Assembly (NCBI RefSeq): GCF_020921035.1 | Contig: NC_063160.1 | Coordinates: 19,689,595 to 19,753,594 of the forward strand | Direction of reading: 5' to 3' | Origin: Rhodamnia argentea | Taxonomy: Eukaryota; Streptophyta; Magnoliopsida; Myrtales; Myrtaceae | DNA length: 64,000 nt | Shown: in pieces, positions 1 through 10,509 of the stretch | Numbering within the stretch: position 1 is the stretch's first letter | Layout: every line of letters starts with the position of its first letter | The notes under the pieces: generated by a model | Database searches by the model: none | What the model was told of the DNA's origin: nothing | Seen by the model: the letters and a program-made list of their open reading frames with translations, nothing else | Made by a program: the position numbers and the translations under genes

Positions 1-744
1 TTAAGCATCCACTAGTTCCAACAGATGAATCCCTAGTGAACATTAGCTGATCGCGAAGGGTTGAAACAGATGAGGAAAGACCTAATACTACCATGCACAC
101 AATGACTCCAAGCAAATTATATCCCCTCATTATCTAGAGAAACTATAACATGCTGCCTACACCAACGTGCAAGGGTTGTCAATCGGTCAAAACGATAAGT
201 GTCTGCACCAATGCGAGCCCGTGATCACAGGGCACCACGCAGCTATTCCAGGAAACTTATCAAGACATGCTTGTACTTCATTCCCATATGAAAGCCAACG
301 CTCAATCTACTCGATATGAATGCATTCAAGTGCCGTCAGCTCCTCCCCAACCATAAACACAGCCAGAGCACAAAAGAAGAAAGACCCTTCGTTCGACAGC
401 TTCCAGAACATTACTTAAGAAACCTCCTCTCAAGAGATCAACTTAATCATCGAACGGGCTCATAAGACAGCAGAATCTCCGAAAATGAACATCAAGACAC
501 GCCAAACATCTAAACCTACACAGTACCAAAAGAGAACGGGAAACATGAGCATAAGAGGCTGTCGATAGCAAAGTAATCTAAATCCAGACTCGGACCCTCC
601 CGCACCAACTCATCTGAGAAAAACCAAATCGATTGCAAACCAATCGCGCCAAGACAATTATCGCCTTGAAGGAACAAGCGTGAAGCAATGGTTTTCTGAT
701 TAAGCTTTGGAAATCTAGAGAACAAAGAGGAAGATGGGGGCTAC

Positions 745-806
745 CATGCGCGAGAACCAGGGCCGTAGTTCTTGGGGTGAGAGCTCCAGACATTAGAGTG
801 ACCCAT
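745..806 (-). CDS. RPS29: 40S ribosomal protein S29 (eS29), first coding exon only
   Basis: Reading leftwards from the ATG at 806-804, the exon encodes [20 protein letters not shown], the near-invariant start of plant eS29. It stops after the first two bases (TG) of the next codon, at a GT donor (744-743). In the family the next residue is a zinc-binding Cys (TGY), so the split codon fits. eS29 is a roughly 56-residue zinc-binding protein of the small ribosomal subunit head. The remaining ~35 residues, with the zinc-binding cysteines, are not found in 1-744, so the first intron must run off the left edge of the window. The start is certain from family conservation; only the paralogue and the downstream exon are unknown. 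Confidence 0.9.
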
Positions 807-917
807 TGCCTCTTCTTCCTCTTCTTCTTCTTCGAGAACTCGAGCGATCGCCGACACCAAGAGCGCACAAGCTGAGCAGGAACCGCAGAGAAGTGAGGGG
901 AAGGAGGCGACGCCCGT

Positions 918-950
918 CTATATATACGGGCAACCGGTCAAAAACCCTAG
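918..950 (-). promoter_or_regulatory. RPS29 core promoter: TATA box plus telo-box
   Basis: On the minus strand a TATA motif (GTATATATAG, 927-918) lies about 110 bp upstream of the RPS29 ATG. Just upstream of it is CTAGGGTTT (950-942), the reverse form of the telo-box AAACCCTAG. Telo-boxes are known to be enriched in plant ribosomal-protein promoters, so position and gene identity agree. The start of transcription itself is inferred. Confidence 0.6.
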
Positions 951-1147
951 TTGACTGCATTTAGCGGTGTTTTTTGGTTTAATTTTCCTTTTTATTTTTT
1001 CGACCAATTTTTTCCTTTTTCGTTTTTTTTGGGCCATCGTGCAAAGTAAAATCGAGTAACCGTGGTCTTGTGACTTTTACCTAATAAAAACTCCTTTCGT
1101 CCTCTTTCTTTTGCTACATTCCATATTGTTAGTCAAGACCTAAGTAA

Positions 1148-1356
1148 GGGTGAGTTTGGTTCGACATTTAGAAGTAGCATTTGGCCCCGAATGCTCATTT
1201 GAAAAATGTTGAACCGTTTGGCAAGCATTTCGAAGGAGCATTTGGCCAAATATTCCTCTTGGGAAGGTTGAAAGCCCAATGCTAGAAGCCCCAACATTAG
1301 CTTTCAGCATTTGCATTCCCCCAAAGCTCTTTCCAAATGTCGAACCAAACCCACCC
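1148..1356. mobile_element. Tourist-like (PIF/Harbinger) MITE, 209 bp
   Basis: The left end GGGTGAGTTTGGTTCGACAT is matched in inverted orientation at the right end (GGGTGGGTTTGGTTCGACAT), giving terminal inverted repeats of about 22 bp with one mismatch. The element is flanked by TAA on both sides (1145-1147 and 1357-1359), the 3-bp TTA/TAA target duplication of PIF/Harbinger elements. Inside are several GCATTTGG/CCAAATGC-like stretches that extend the imperfect palindrome. It has no coding capacity. Confidence 0.85.
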
Positions 1357-1359
1357 TAA

Positions 1360-2790
1360 GTCTCTGTACTAGCTCAAGCGAGGTCTCATCCGGCCCTCGG
1401 ATCCCTCGGACGTGAAGAAATTTAGAGAGTATTGCCTAACATCAAAGAATAAAAAGATATGATTAGCAACTTAAATGATGATGACGAGGAAGGTAGACCC
1501 CACGTCATCTTCGAACGGCTACTACCGAATAGGGTCATATAGTAGCGTCCCCTTTCTAGGGTGAATCATCGAAGTTGTGGCTCCTGCATCGTTGGCCTGT
1601 GCTTCGCACGATATTTATAATTGACTTGTCGGCCACGTACCCTTAATTATAGACGCGTCCTTTTCTTTTGCCGCATCCCATATTATTAGTTTGAAATTAA
1701 GGTATTTTATATGAAGCCCTCGAACTAACCTCGTATCTTAGCTTTCCATTTAATTGATTAATTTATCAAGAGATTCGTATTAAAAAGCAGTCAGCCATCC
1801 GCTTGGTTTTAGTGCTTTGTCCCACTTGAAAAGTAGTATACGATGTTTTGTTTTTTGGTCCAATAGTATACGAAGTTTAAGTAACTAGAATTGTGTGGGA
1901 TTATACGAATCCAAGCTTCCAGGATACATAGGTACTAGTAAAATAATTGTAATTTATGTTTACCTTTAATTACATAGTGTTTTCACCATGCAATCTAAGT
2001 CCTTTTTTTTTTACCACTCAAAAGTTAGGTAGCCCCCCCTTTTTTTTTGGTCGGAGGTGCACCAAATTGAAATAGAAACATTTTATGGTAAAAAAATTAC
2101 GAATAACTAGTATTCACCATTGTTCATGTGTGTCGAAAATATCAAGAAATTAGGAGTAACATCAAATATAAGGAGATCGTGAACACGAAAGACGTTTACT
2201 TTGCCAAATAGTCGCTGTATCGATTCGCATCACGAAACGAGCGCATATTATCTTATCTCGATATAAATAGTGACCTATAATATTCGTGAACACGATAGAA
2301 AGACAAGATAGATTTGAAGATTGAAAACAAGAACTTGATAACATTAAACATAGTATTTTTTTTTTTTCCGTATCAATAGGCCTTCTGATAGTCTTCCCAT
2401 CTGCTCTCAATCAACGGAATCGGTAGAAGATACAACGAGAACGGACCAAAGTACATTTCTACTTAATCGAATTGTTGAGCTTAGAAGTAAATAAAAGTGG
2501 ACTTTATTCAAGATGGAAAATCGAATCGATATCGAAATTTAAGAGCGAAAAATGAAATTCTTAATTTTTTTTATGTACAAACTAAATTTTTTAGCAATTA
2601 CTTGCTGAAGAAATGATTTAGAACACTTCTTTTTCCTACACCATTGTCTTTTTTTTTTCCCGATATTAAATTCCCGAAAAGATTAACAAAAAGAAAAAGG
2701 AAATAAAAAGAGAGGGACAGCCGCCGCAGACACACACGGTCCCTCGCGACCCCTCGAAATAGCGCACGTGTGCTTTTGTTTTTGCTTTTT
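1360..2790. other. Intergenic region, no gene seen
   Basis: AT-rich DNA between the divergent RPS29 and TADA1-like genes, with poly-T runs near 2005-2050, 2354 and 2645. No open frame here resembles a known protein. The last few hundred bases presumably carry the TADA1-like promoter. Confidence 0.5.
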
Positions 2791-3016
2791 CCCCTAGCGA
2801 GAATTGTCCAAGACTTCGAGAGACGCACTTCCCAATCCTCGACAATCCTCGGATGATCGAATCGGTGTGTCCCAGCCACAACCCAACACCAGCACAAGCC
2901 CAAAAAGAAGGCCACAGCATCCCCATCGATCGCTCGTCGCCGTCGCATCAATTCCAATCAATCCAAGTCACGCGATTTCGCGGTCAAATCAAAATTCGTG
3001 ACCTTCTCGCATCCAG

Positions 3017-3347
3017 GTGCGTCTCCTGATCGGAAAGGGTTTTCTTTTTCTTTGCTGGGAATGGGATTTCCTCCCGATTGGGCCTTGCTTGCTCTTTCAA
3101 CGTATTTGCTGGAATCAATCATTGCCATTTGACTTCATCGGTGGGTCGGTCTTCTAATTCTTGAGTAGAGCGCAACTCCAAGTTTCCATTTTTAATGCCC
3201 AGTTTGGATTGCACTTGTTTAGCTTCTCTGTGTAATCTTTGGAGTTAGCTTATGCGATGCATGATCACTAGATTCTTGATTCGGGTTTTGCCCTCAATGT
3301 GAAAGTTTCTGATGTAAGTTCGTTGCTTCTGTTTCGGTGCTTTGTAG
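3017..3347 (+). other. Probable 5'UTR intron of the TADA1-like gene
   Basis: A CAG|GTGCGT donor follows a C-rich leader (exon end 3016), and a T-rich tract ending TTTGTAG (3341-3347) gives the acceptor. The sequence between is T-rich and lacks coding potential, as is usual for leader introns of plant genes. Inferred from splice motifs only. Confidence 0.5.
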
Positions 3348-3393
3348 GGACAGAATTTTTGTCTGGGAATTAGGGTTTTGGTCGAGATTTGGG

Positions 3394-3435
3394 ATGGCTA
3401 GTTCGAACGTAAGGATTAAGCTGGAAAAGGTCTGA
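3394..3435 (+). CDS. Upstream ORF of 13 codons in the TADA1-like leader
   Basis: ATG at 3394 opens a 13-codon frame (MASSNVRIKLEKV) closed by TGA at 3433-3435, 49 nt before the main ATG. It is the only ATG between the inferred leader acceptor and the main start. The context GGGATGG is fair. It could reduce translation of the main frame; conservation of the peptide is unknown. Confidence 0.45.
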   Translation: MASSNVRIKLEKV

Positions 3436-3484
3436 ATTTTGACACTTGAGCTTGTTTTGGAGATTGAGCGATTCGGGAACGCAA

Positions 3485-4549
3485 ATGGGGCACAACAAGC
3501 AGTGCGGCCGGGTCGATACATTAGAGTTGAAGGCGATGATCGTCCGACGAATTGGGCATCAGCGAGCAGAGAAGTACTTTGATCAGCTGAAAAAGTTGTT
3601 CTCTTCCTCAATTAGCAAGTCAGAGTTTAATAGGTTGTGTATGCAGACGGTCGGGAGGGAAACAATCCCGCTACACAATCAACTCATCAGGTCAATCCTC
3701 AAGAATGCTTGCCTTGCGCAATCACCGCCCTGTGGAAATGCTAGAGCTAACCTCAGCATCGAACCCGTGAAAGGGCATCAAAAGAGTGGTCCCCAGTCGT
3801 TACATGGTTTTGCAATTCCTCCTTCGCCTCGCAAGATAAGGTCTCTAGGCAATCGCAGTTGCAAATTCAGGGATCGCCCGAGCCCTCTTGGGCCATTGGG
3901 GAAGCCTCAAATTGTTGCATCCGAGGCATTGGTTCATAAAACCCTAGAACAACAGAGTCCGACGGAGTTACAGTCTCTTGGTAGCAAACCTCCAGCAGAA
4001 ATTGCATCAGTGGAAGATGGTGAAGAGGTCGAGCAGTTGGCTGGAAGTCCAGGCGTTCAAAGCAGGAGCCCGGTTACCGCTCCTCTTGGTATTTCTGTAA
4101 ATTTTGGTGGAGCAGGTAAATCTATTTTCAGTCCATCTCCGTTTGGTAGGTACAATGCTGAGACCTGCTTAAACAGAAGCGAGCTACCCGATACGAGTTC
4201 CTTGAGAAGCATCATGGAGCGCAAGTTGGAGATGGAGGGCATCAAGGTCTCGGTGAACTGTGCGAACCTCTTGAATAATGCGGTAGATGCGTATTTAAAA
4301 AGGTTGATTGGGCCTTGTATGAGTCTAGCTGGGTCTAAGCATGGATATCAGCATTCTGGACGATGGGATGATCGTATTGTAAATTGTAGAAGTGGGATGG
4401 GACCTGGGAGAAGCGTGCAGAATCCAGTGAATTCTGTTTGTGCGTCGGTGTTGGATTTACGTCCTGCAATGGAGTTGAACCCTGAAATACTTGGAGAAAA
4501 TTGGTCTGTCCAGCTAGAGAAAATCTCTTCACGTGCTTTCTGCGGGTGA
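3485..4549 (+). CDS. SAGA complex transcriptional adaptor TADA1/HFI1-like protein
   Basis: An intronless frame of 354 residues. Residues about 8-75 carry the SAGA-Tad1 N-terminal signature (DTLELKAMIV, KYFDQLKKLF, SKSEFNRLCM, HNQLIRSILKNA), as in Arabidopsis At2g24530-type proteins. A conserved C-terminal stretch (about 240-285, with MEGIKVSVNCANLLNNAVDA and YLKRLIGPCM) is the histone-fold-like part. In the yeast and animal families this subunit scaffolds the SAGA histone acetyltransferase coactivator in the nucleus. I chose the ATG at 3485 rather than a longer non-ATG frame because homology starts there. The middle is a low-complexity Ser/Pro linker, as in relatives. A leader intron and a uORF precede it. 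Confidence 0.85.
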   Translation: MGHNKQCGRVDTLELKAMIVRRIGHQRAEKYFDQLKKLFSSSISKSEFNRLCMQTVGRETIPLHNQLIRSILKNACLAQSPPCGNARANLSIEPVKGHQKSGPQSLHGFAIPPSPRKIRSLGNRSCKFRDRPSPLGPLGKPQIVASEALVHKTLEQQSPTELQSLGSKPPAEIASVEDGEEVEQLAGSPGVQSRSPVTAPLGISVNFGGAGKSIFSPSPFGRYNAETCLNRSELPDTSSLRSIMERKLEMEGIKVSVNCANLLNNAVDAYLKRLIGPCMSLAGSKHGYQHSGRWDDRIVNCRSGMGPGRSVQNPVNSVCASVLDLRPAMELNPEILGENWSVQLEKISSRAFCG

Positions 4550-5866
4550 ATACAGATCCTGGTCCGATGTTTATCGTCAAAAGAGATTGGTATTTATGAG
4601 CTGAGAATTTTGTTAAAAGTGATGATGGAGCTTGTTGATTTTATTCTCCATTGGAGGTTTTGGTAGAAAGTTTTGGTCTGGCAGTGAGTTTACCGGCTTG
4701 GACAAATGCAGTAACTGATTAGTTCCAGATGCTGTGGAGATCATACTAGCTCTGGTCTACTTCCTTATCTTTTTTCTTTTTCTTTTTTTTCTTTCTTGTC
4801 GTCGTCGCCGAAAGCAGGGCATTGTCGTTAATTTTTAACCCATTAGAAAATGTAAATATTTGGGCACAATCAGGATAGTCAGGAAATTAGCAACATTGGT
4901 GTGCTTTTTATTTGTTTATGGTTCTTCCCCTTTCCTTGTACCTCAATTGATATACCAGTTGAACATTATACAGCAGAGAATCTATGTAGCTCAGACCGGC
5001 ATGGTTGCAATTGGTGTAATCGATCTTTCTTCCCCTGCTAGTGAAAATTTTGTTCCTCGAGATTTGACTGTATCCTTCTTATTCTGCCCAGTTTCTGTCT
5101 CTCCGAATTGCACGAGCTGTCATTTGAACTATGCATAAGCGTCCCTATTATGATTCCTTTCCTTGGAAGGAATGACAATCTTCTGGAGAGAAAATAGATT
5201 ATGGATGTTCGCAGCTCGTCGAGAGCGCAATAGTATGCTGATGAATTCAATCTATCTTGAAAAATTCCAGAATTTCCCAAGGTAATGCAGATGATGTTCA
5301 TTCAAGTCGGCAGCAACGGGCCGACGCTCCTGTCGCTCAGAGGAAGACCTACATTGTATTCGGCATTGCAGCACTAGATAGCTCGTGGCATTTTCAAAAG
5401 CGATTAGAATGCGAGGCAGGAGATTCTGGTCAGTGATCATAAAAGAAAACTAACCAAATATCGAACGTAAATGTGCTCTGAAATAGCTCGATTATAGGTG
5501 GGCTAGTTTTTCCAACAATATGCACCAAAAATGAGGAACGGAACTAAACTAGGCAGAGAAATTTTCAGGAAAGAATGCCCTAACAGCTTCATTGAGTAGT
5601 GCTTTACAATAATCTGCGATGCTAAACTGCTACATCTCATGCAAGTAATTGACTAATATGATGAAAAAGTTTGCTAGACAAAGCGGTTGTTCCTTAAACT
5701 AGAAGAATAATCAGGGTGGTTCCTTTTCTCTTGAACCATATGCTCTCTGCTCCAAAGAAGATCCCATTGTTGCATCATTGAGTCCTAAAGACTGCACAGG
5801 ACAAAGATTTCATGTACTGTCAGTAGCAACCTGCTGATGGCTGTAACATGAAGTAAAATCCAGAGC
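4550..5866. other. Convergent 3' regions, no gene seen
   Basis: This stretch separates the 3' ends of the TADA1-like (plus) and Mpv17-like (minus) genes. It contains T-rich tracts near 4770-4800 and short open frames without recognisable homology. Both 3'UTRs must lie here, but poly(A) sites cannot be placed with confidence. Confidence 0.5.
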
Positions 5867-8154
5867 CTATTGTGGAGGAGAAATGGCAGCTCCTGTAGTT
5901 AGCTTAGCAGTTGAATCCACTTTGCGTAAACTAGCCATGTATGTCAGATATATGGTCCATACATATGAGAACGAGTTGCTCACAAGAGGCTGCATGAAAC
6001 AAAACAGCCAATGAAGAACAGTTGCAATGGAAGATTAAAAAAAAAGAGAGAAGAGGATTCGGGAAATAGTGACCTAATCCAAATTTTGAAGTGAAAGGAG
6101 AAATATAACACAAGGCAGAAGAAATGTCATACCTGTAAATGAACAGGGGTAAATCTTAACGTGATGAAATCACATAAGGGCCAGTAGATAAATCCATTCA
6201 CCAATGTTGGAATCAAGTCCCGCTTCAATCGAGCAACAATCTGTGTCCCATTCTCACCTGAGCATGGGCATCATGGAAATGTCTTAGATATCAATGCGGC
6301 ACAATTATCTTAAACACAATTTGAAACTTGCAATAACTTTTTGCAGAAGAAAAGTTCTTGCTATCCACAATTAGAAGTCTAAGTATCGTTCAAGCGAAGA
6401 AGGTGCACAGGAAAGGCCATTTTTATTCCATCCAACTGAATAAAACAAATTGAACCTCTGATAAATTCAAATTTGGTAATGTCAGCGAAATCCTTTGAGA
6501 GAGCTGTCCAATACAAGTCAAGCAGAAGAAAAGAAAACCAATGCTTGGAAATTTCTACTTTTTCAAGTGCTTGCTAAGATGTTTTTAAGAACTTGCATTA
6601 AGAAACATAGCCATTCAACCCACTTTTCATTGGTTCTCTAGCTCTAAGATTTTGTACTACTTTGGAATCACTATCAATCAAGCACATTACAGTTGTACAT
6701 TTTGCCATGCTATTTCCTCTTATTTCAACAATTTGTTGTCTCCTAAAGTCTCTTGGACTAGAAGCAGAGGGAAAGCAGATGTACAGTCATTTTACAGTTA
6801 ACTACTCACCTGCCTACCCCTAGCCAGATTTATAGGCATTCTATTTCTCGTCCACAGTCCATGTTAACAACATTGGCAGGGCTACGACGCTTGATGCTGA
6901 TAGATAAAAGCTCGAGAATGCGCATATAATGAGACGTTGCCGTGGCTCATCCAATCTCGTCAATTTACTTGCCACCTCCCCTCCTCATCTTGTTTCTTAT
7001 TAACCAGGACAGAATCTTTGACAATTTCGAAAAATACAAGGCTCCACCAAAAATCACGAACTTTTTATCATCATCATAAATTGTATCTTGTTATAAATTA
7101 TGTGCTCCAAAGTAGAAAATGCTGAAAAGACTTTTACCAGCAACTCAATAACACAAACGTTTTGCAAAAGAAGCGAGTTTACGATAAATTCTAAATGGCA
7201 GATATAAGTCATTAACAATACGATTACCATGAGTAACCATCTTTTGGCTGGTAAGAGACATTGAAGTACTAGATAAACATCTAGTGGAAAATGTTCAGTA
7301 CCTTGTAGACCGGCATTCACGCAAAAGAAAACCACGGTCATAGCGGGTCCGTAAAGTGTCTCCCCCATGACCATTTTCTTCAATGTGGAGGCAAGATCCT
7401 GCTTTGGAAAAAGTCTCGACATGCAATTGAACCAAAAATGCAGCGATGGCCCTAAAATCAACAGACCATATCCAGCCATCCGCAATGTCCTCACAAGATC
7501 ATAAGATTCTGAAGATGGCTTTGAAATCGTCTGAAGACAAGAATACTTGTTAAGTAAAAATAAGCAACAGAATGCAAGATTGGACAGGCTAGTATAAACA
7601 ACTGTAACGGATGGTGTACCTTTTTTTAATTGGAGGACATCTTGCAAGCAATAAAAGTGGACTATCAAAATTAAAATAGACCACCCCGATGGACAGGCGA
7701 ACAAGCAATCGAAACAAGAATTCAGCACGATACTAACATGACAGAGAAGCATAAACAGCATTTTCAAACTCCATCGAGAATCCACACAATTGCAAGGGCG
7801 TCCACGAGAATAACATACCTGAGAAGACAAATCTGCAGCTGTGTAAATAAGGCAACAACTGACGCTCTTGGTGAAAATGGGTCGGGACTTGACCATACCC
7901 AGATACCAACCCACGAACCCGACCCGAGAAGAAGCAGACGAGGAGGAGAAAGAAGCCGGAGAGGGACGAAACCCCCTCACTTTTCTCGGGAAACGATGGG
8001 GACGGAAGCAAGCGCTGGCCGACGCTGGGTTCACGGGGGAATGGCGGCCGGTTCTTGGAATCGAACACTCTGTGGTCACAAAATGCGCGATCGTTTGCTT
8101 GCGGAGGAGCAAGAAGGGGTTGATGGGGTTCTTCCGCCGGAGGAGACTGGTCAT
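5867..8154 (-). CDS. Mpv17/PMP22 family membrane protein
   Basis: Four exons on the minus strand (8154-7819, 7530-7302, 6257-6133, 5989-5867) join in frame to 270 residues. All splice sites are GT-AG. The first ~85 residues are basic and Ser-rich (MTSLLRRKNPINPF), suggesting an organellar, probably mitochondrial, targeting sequence. The core has the family hallmarks WYLGMVKSRPIFTKSV, GPSLHFWF, GETLYGPAMTVVFF and, in exon 3, NGFIYWPLCDFITLRF, spread over four predicted membrane segments. The last exon gives YVWTIYLTYMASL. Family members (Sym1, Mpv17, PMP22) are small channel-like proteins of the mitochondrial or peroxisomal membrane; substrate is unknown. The N-terminal extension favours the Sym1-like plant subgroup. 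Confidence 0.9.
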
Positions 8155-8290
8155 TTTTCGTTTCTGGGTTCCGATCTTTCTTGGGGATGACGACGGAACT
8201 TCACGAATACCTTCGTTGGAGGAGGCTTTGTTGGGTCAAGAAACCGCGACAGCGTTTGGGTTCTTTCGAGGGTTTCTGGTTTGGGGGGCT

Positions 8291-8323
<33 letters not shown>

Positions 8324-8363
8324 GGAGGGAAAGAAGGAACGAGGAGTCGCCGCCAAATATATA
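8291..8363 (-). promoter_or_regulatory. Mpv17-like core promoter and CT-rich leader
   Basis: On the minus strand a TATA motif (CCTATATATTTG, around 8365-8354) lies about 200 bp upstream of the ATG at 8154. It is followed by a CT dinucleotide tract (GA on the plus strand, about 8291-8327), which would fall in the 5' leader. CT/GA tracts near transcription starts are common in plant genes. Position only; not tested. Confidence 0.5.
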
Positions 8364-8475
8364 GGAAGGCAAGAAACGCGAGCGCTTGAAAATTGGGCCT
8401 TCCTTTCCTTGGATTTAAAAGAGGGTGTTGGCCACTGTTCACCGTTGTGTACTCGCTCGAGTATGGAATTGGTTT

Positions 8476-8478
<3 letters not shown>

Positions 8479-8507
<29 letters not shown>
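8479..8507. repeat. (CT)n microsatellite
   Basis: About 14 uninterrupted CT units, upstream of the Mpv17-like gene. Confidence 0.95.
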
Positions 8508-8509
<2 letters not shown>

Positions 8510-8510
<1 letters not shown>

Positions 8511-10509
8511 AATTTAAAAAAGTCGTGTTTCAATGGCTTATGCAAATTTCGACATCGACAAATTATGGGCAAAGGGATTATTGGAATTTTACTTTGGAAC
8601 AATATAAAAAATGCCAAAATTGAAATTGAAAGAATTACTAAAAAGCATCGTATACCATGAAGGCTGATATTCGTCGTCCAAATTATCACGGCATCATTTT
8701 TGATAATTTTCTCCAATCGCAATTTTCAGATTCCTATTTTATAAGCTACTTGATTGAATATCAACGTATTTGCCTCATTTTCGTTTCTTAGATATGAACA
8801 TTGGGATATAAGGCAGATGCACTTCCTAGATATTTTGATACACTCAGATTCATTATAACCTGAAACGCACAGCATATAAACCAAATAAGAATATGTTAAC
8901 AACTTTAATAAAATCAGAACCTGTGACAAAAAAAAAAATCAAAACCGCAATACATTTAAAAGTTTGACCTAGACCACCCCCCCTAAATGAAGACTGCCGA
9001 CCGAGGCGAGTACCCAATATTGGTACGCGCTCCAGTGGGGCCGACATGGGCCGGTCCAAGACGCAATGGAATTACGACCTTTCCGGGAGTTTAGGTGGGA
9101 CATCGCTTTATCGACACGAGTTCAATGCGGCCGCTAATCCCATCGCCACGTGTCCCCAGTTCCCGACACGTTGAGCTCGGACTCTGGTGACTGATCGCTT
9201 CTTTGCAGTATTGCGCCCCACCCCCCCAATCTTTTACTAATATCGTCCACGCCCCACAACCAATTGAAATATCAAATTGCAGTCCTCCTCCTTCTCGCCA
9301 TGCTCACTCTCATTGAAATACGAATATCGGTCTGTTCCGATGGAAACTTCTCCCGCGGTGACTCGTCCTTCGCTTTTTAATTAAAGGAGAACAGATCCCG
9401 TGACGACTCCGAATAGGAATAATTCGAGCAAACAGGATAATCAGCAGCTTCAATTTCGATAATATCGTACAAACACAAATCGTGTTGAAATTTAATCGAC
9501 GACAAGAATTGAAAAGTATAATTATTGCAAGTGAACCAAACGTAGACAAACCTTGCTGGAATTTAATTAACAACAAAGCTCAACCCGTAATGATATTATG
9601 CCGGAATTTAATTGACGATGCGAAATCGAAAGTTACAATTACGAACGATAAAGTGCAGCACATGAAAATAAAGGTGGATGCATTTGCTTGATTTGTTTAG
9701 GGAGCCTTCCAAGATTACGACGTAGCTATTTAAAAAGCCTACAATCGATAGTTATCTACGGAGGTTATAAATGGAGGTTAAAAACGGATGTGAAAAACAG
9801 AGGTTACAAACAAAAATTGCAACTGAAAGTAAAAAAAAAAAAAAAAGGAAGCTACCTACGAAGGTTACAAACGGTCGTCGATAGTTTCTTCACTCTACTA
9901 TCTTGACGGTTTCGATTTCATCGACTCTATTATCTTGACGATTGCTTTATTTCACTAATTGATGGCTACTTTTTTTATGGTTGCATTTAAGATTATCGAC
10001 TCTACTTTTTATCGATTCCTTCAAATCGTCGATTCATCGCGTTGTCGATAAATTTTATTCGCAAATGACCAAATTCCGATCTCGCCGACCAAGCCTATCA
10101 CGTGTCCATAATAACTAAAAAACGGTCATTCTTTGTGCAAACACAGTCGGGAGATTGTGTACGTTCAATGGAAAAGCGTATATCGACATTGTTTCTGGGA
10201 GATTTTTTCATCGACATTTAGTGCTGTTTAAATATATGATTTCATCAAAGAAAGTTGTTTGCTAAATGAAAGCATTGCTATACTTACCCAACACACTGCA
10301 CAGTACATAGTGTTAGCACTCACGCAGCCTAAAAATGTCGGAATACATTACCAAGCGCTGTACTTTTATTCTGCTAACTTGCAGGTACATTCCGACTATT
10401 AACACACCAACCATAATGTTGCTGTATATGTCTCTGAGATTGACTGATCTTGACGAGTTTTGAATTGCCACCCTGACCAGCTTAAAATGCAAGCAAGCCA
10501 CAGCCTTCA
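8510..10509. other. Intergenic region, no gene seen
   Basis: AT-rich DNA between the 5' end of the Mpv17-like gene and the 3' end of the LRR gene. It has homopolymer A tracts (8928-8938, 9831-9845) and several short frames with no recognisable homology. The region 9680-9960 has loosely repeated ATCGAC/TTACAAA motifs but no clear unit. Confidence 0.5.

Noticed and set aside
7738-8660. Plus-strand frames of 150-173 codons over the Mpv17-like first exon and leader
   Set aside because: These are antisense shadows of the exon and of a GA microsatellite.
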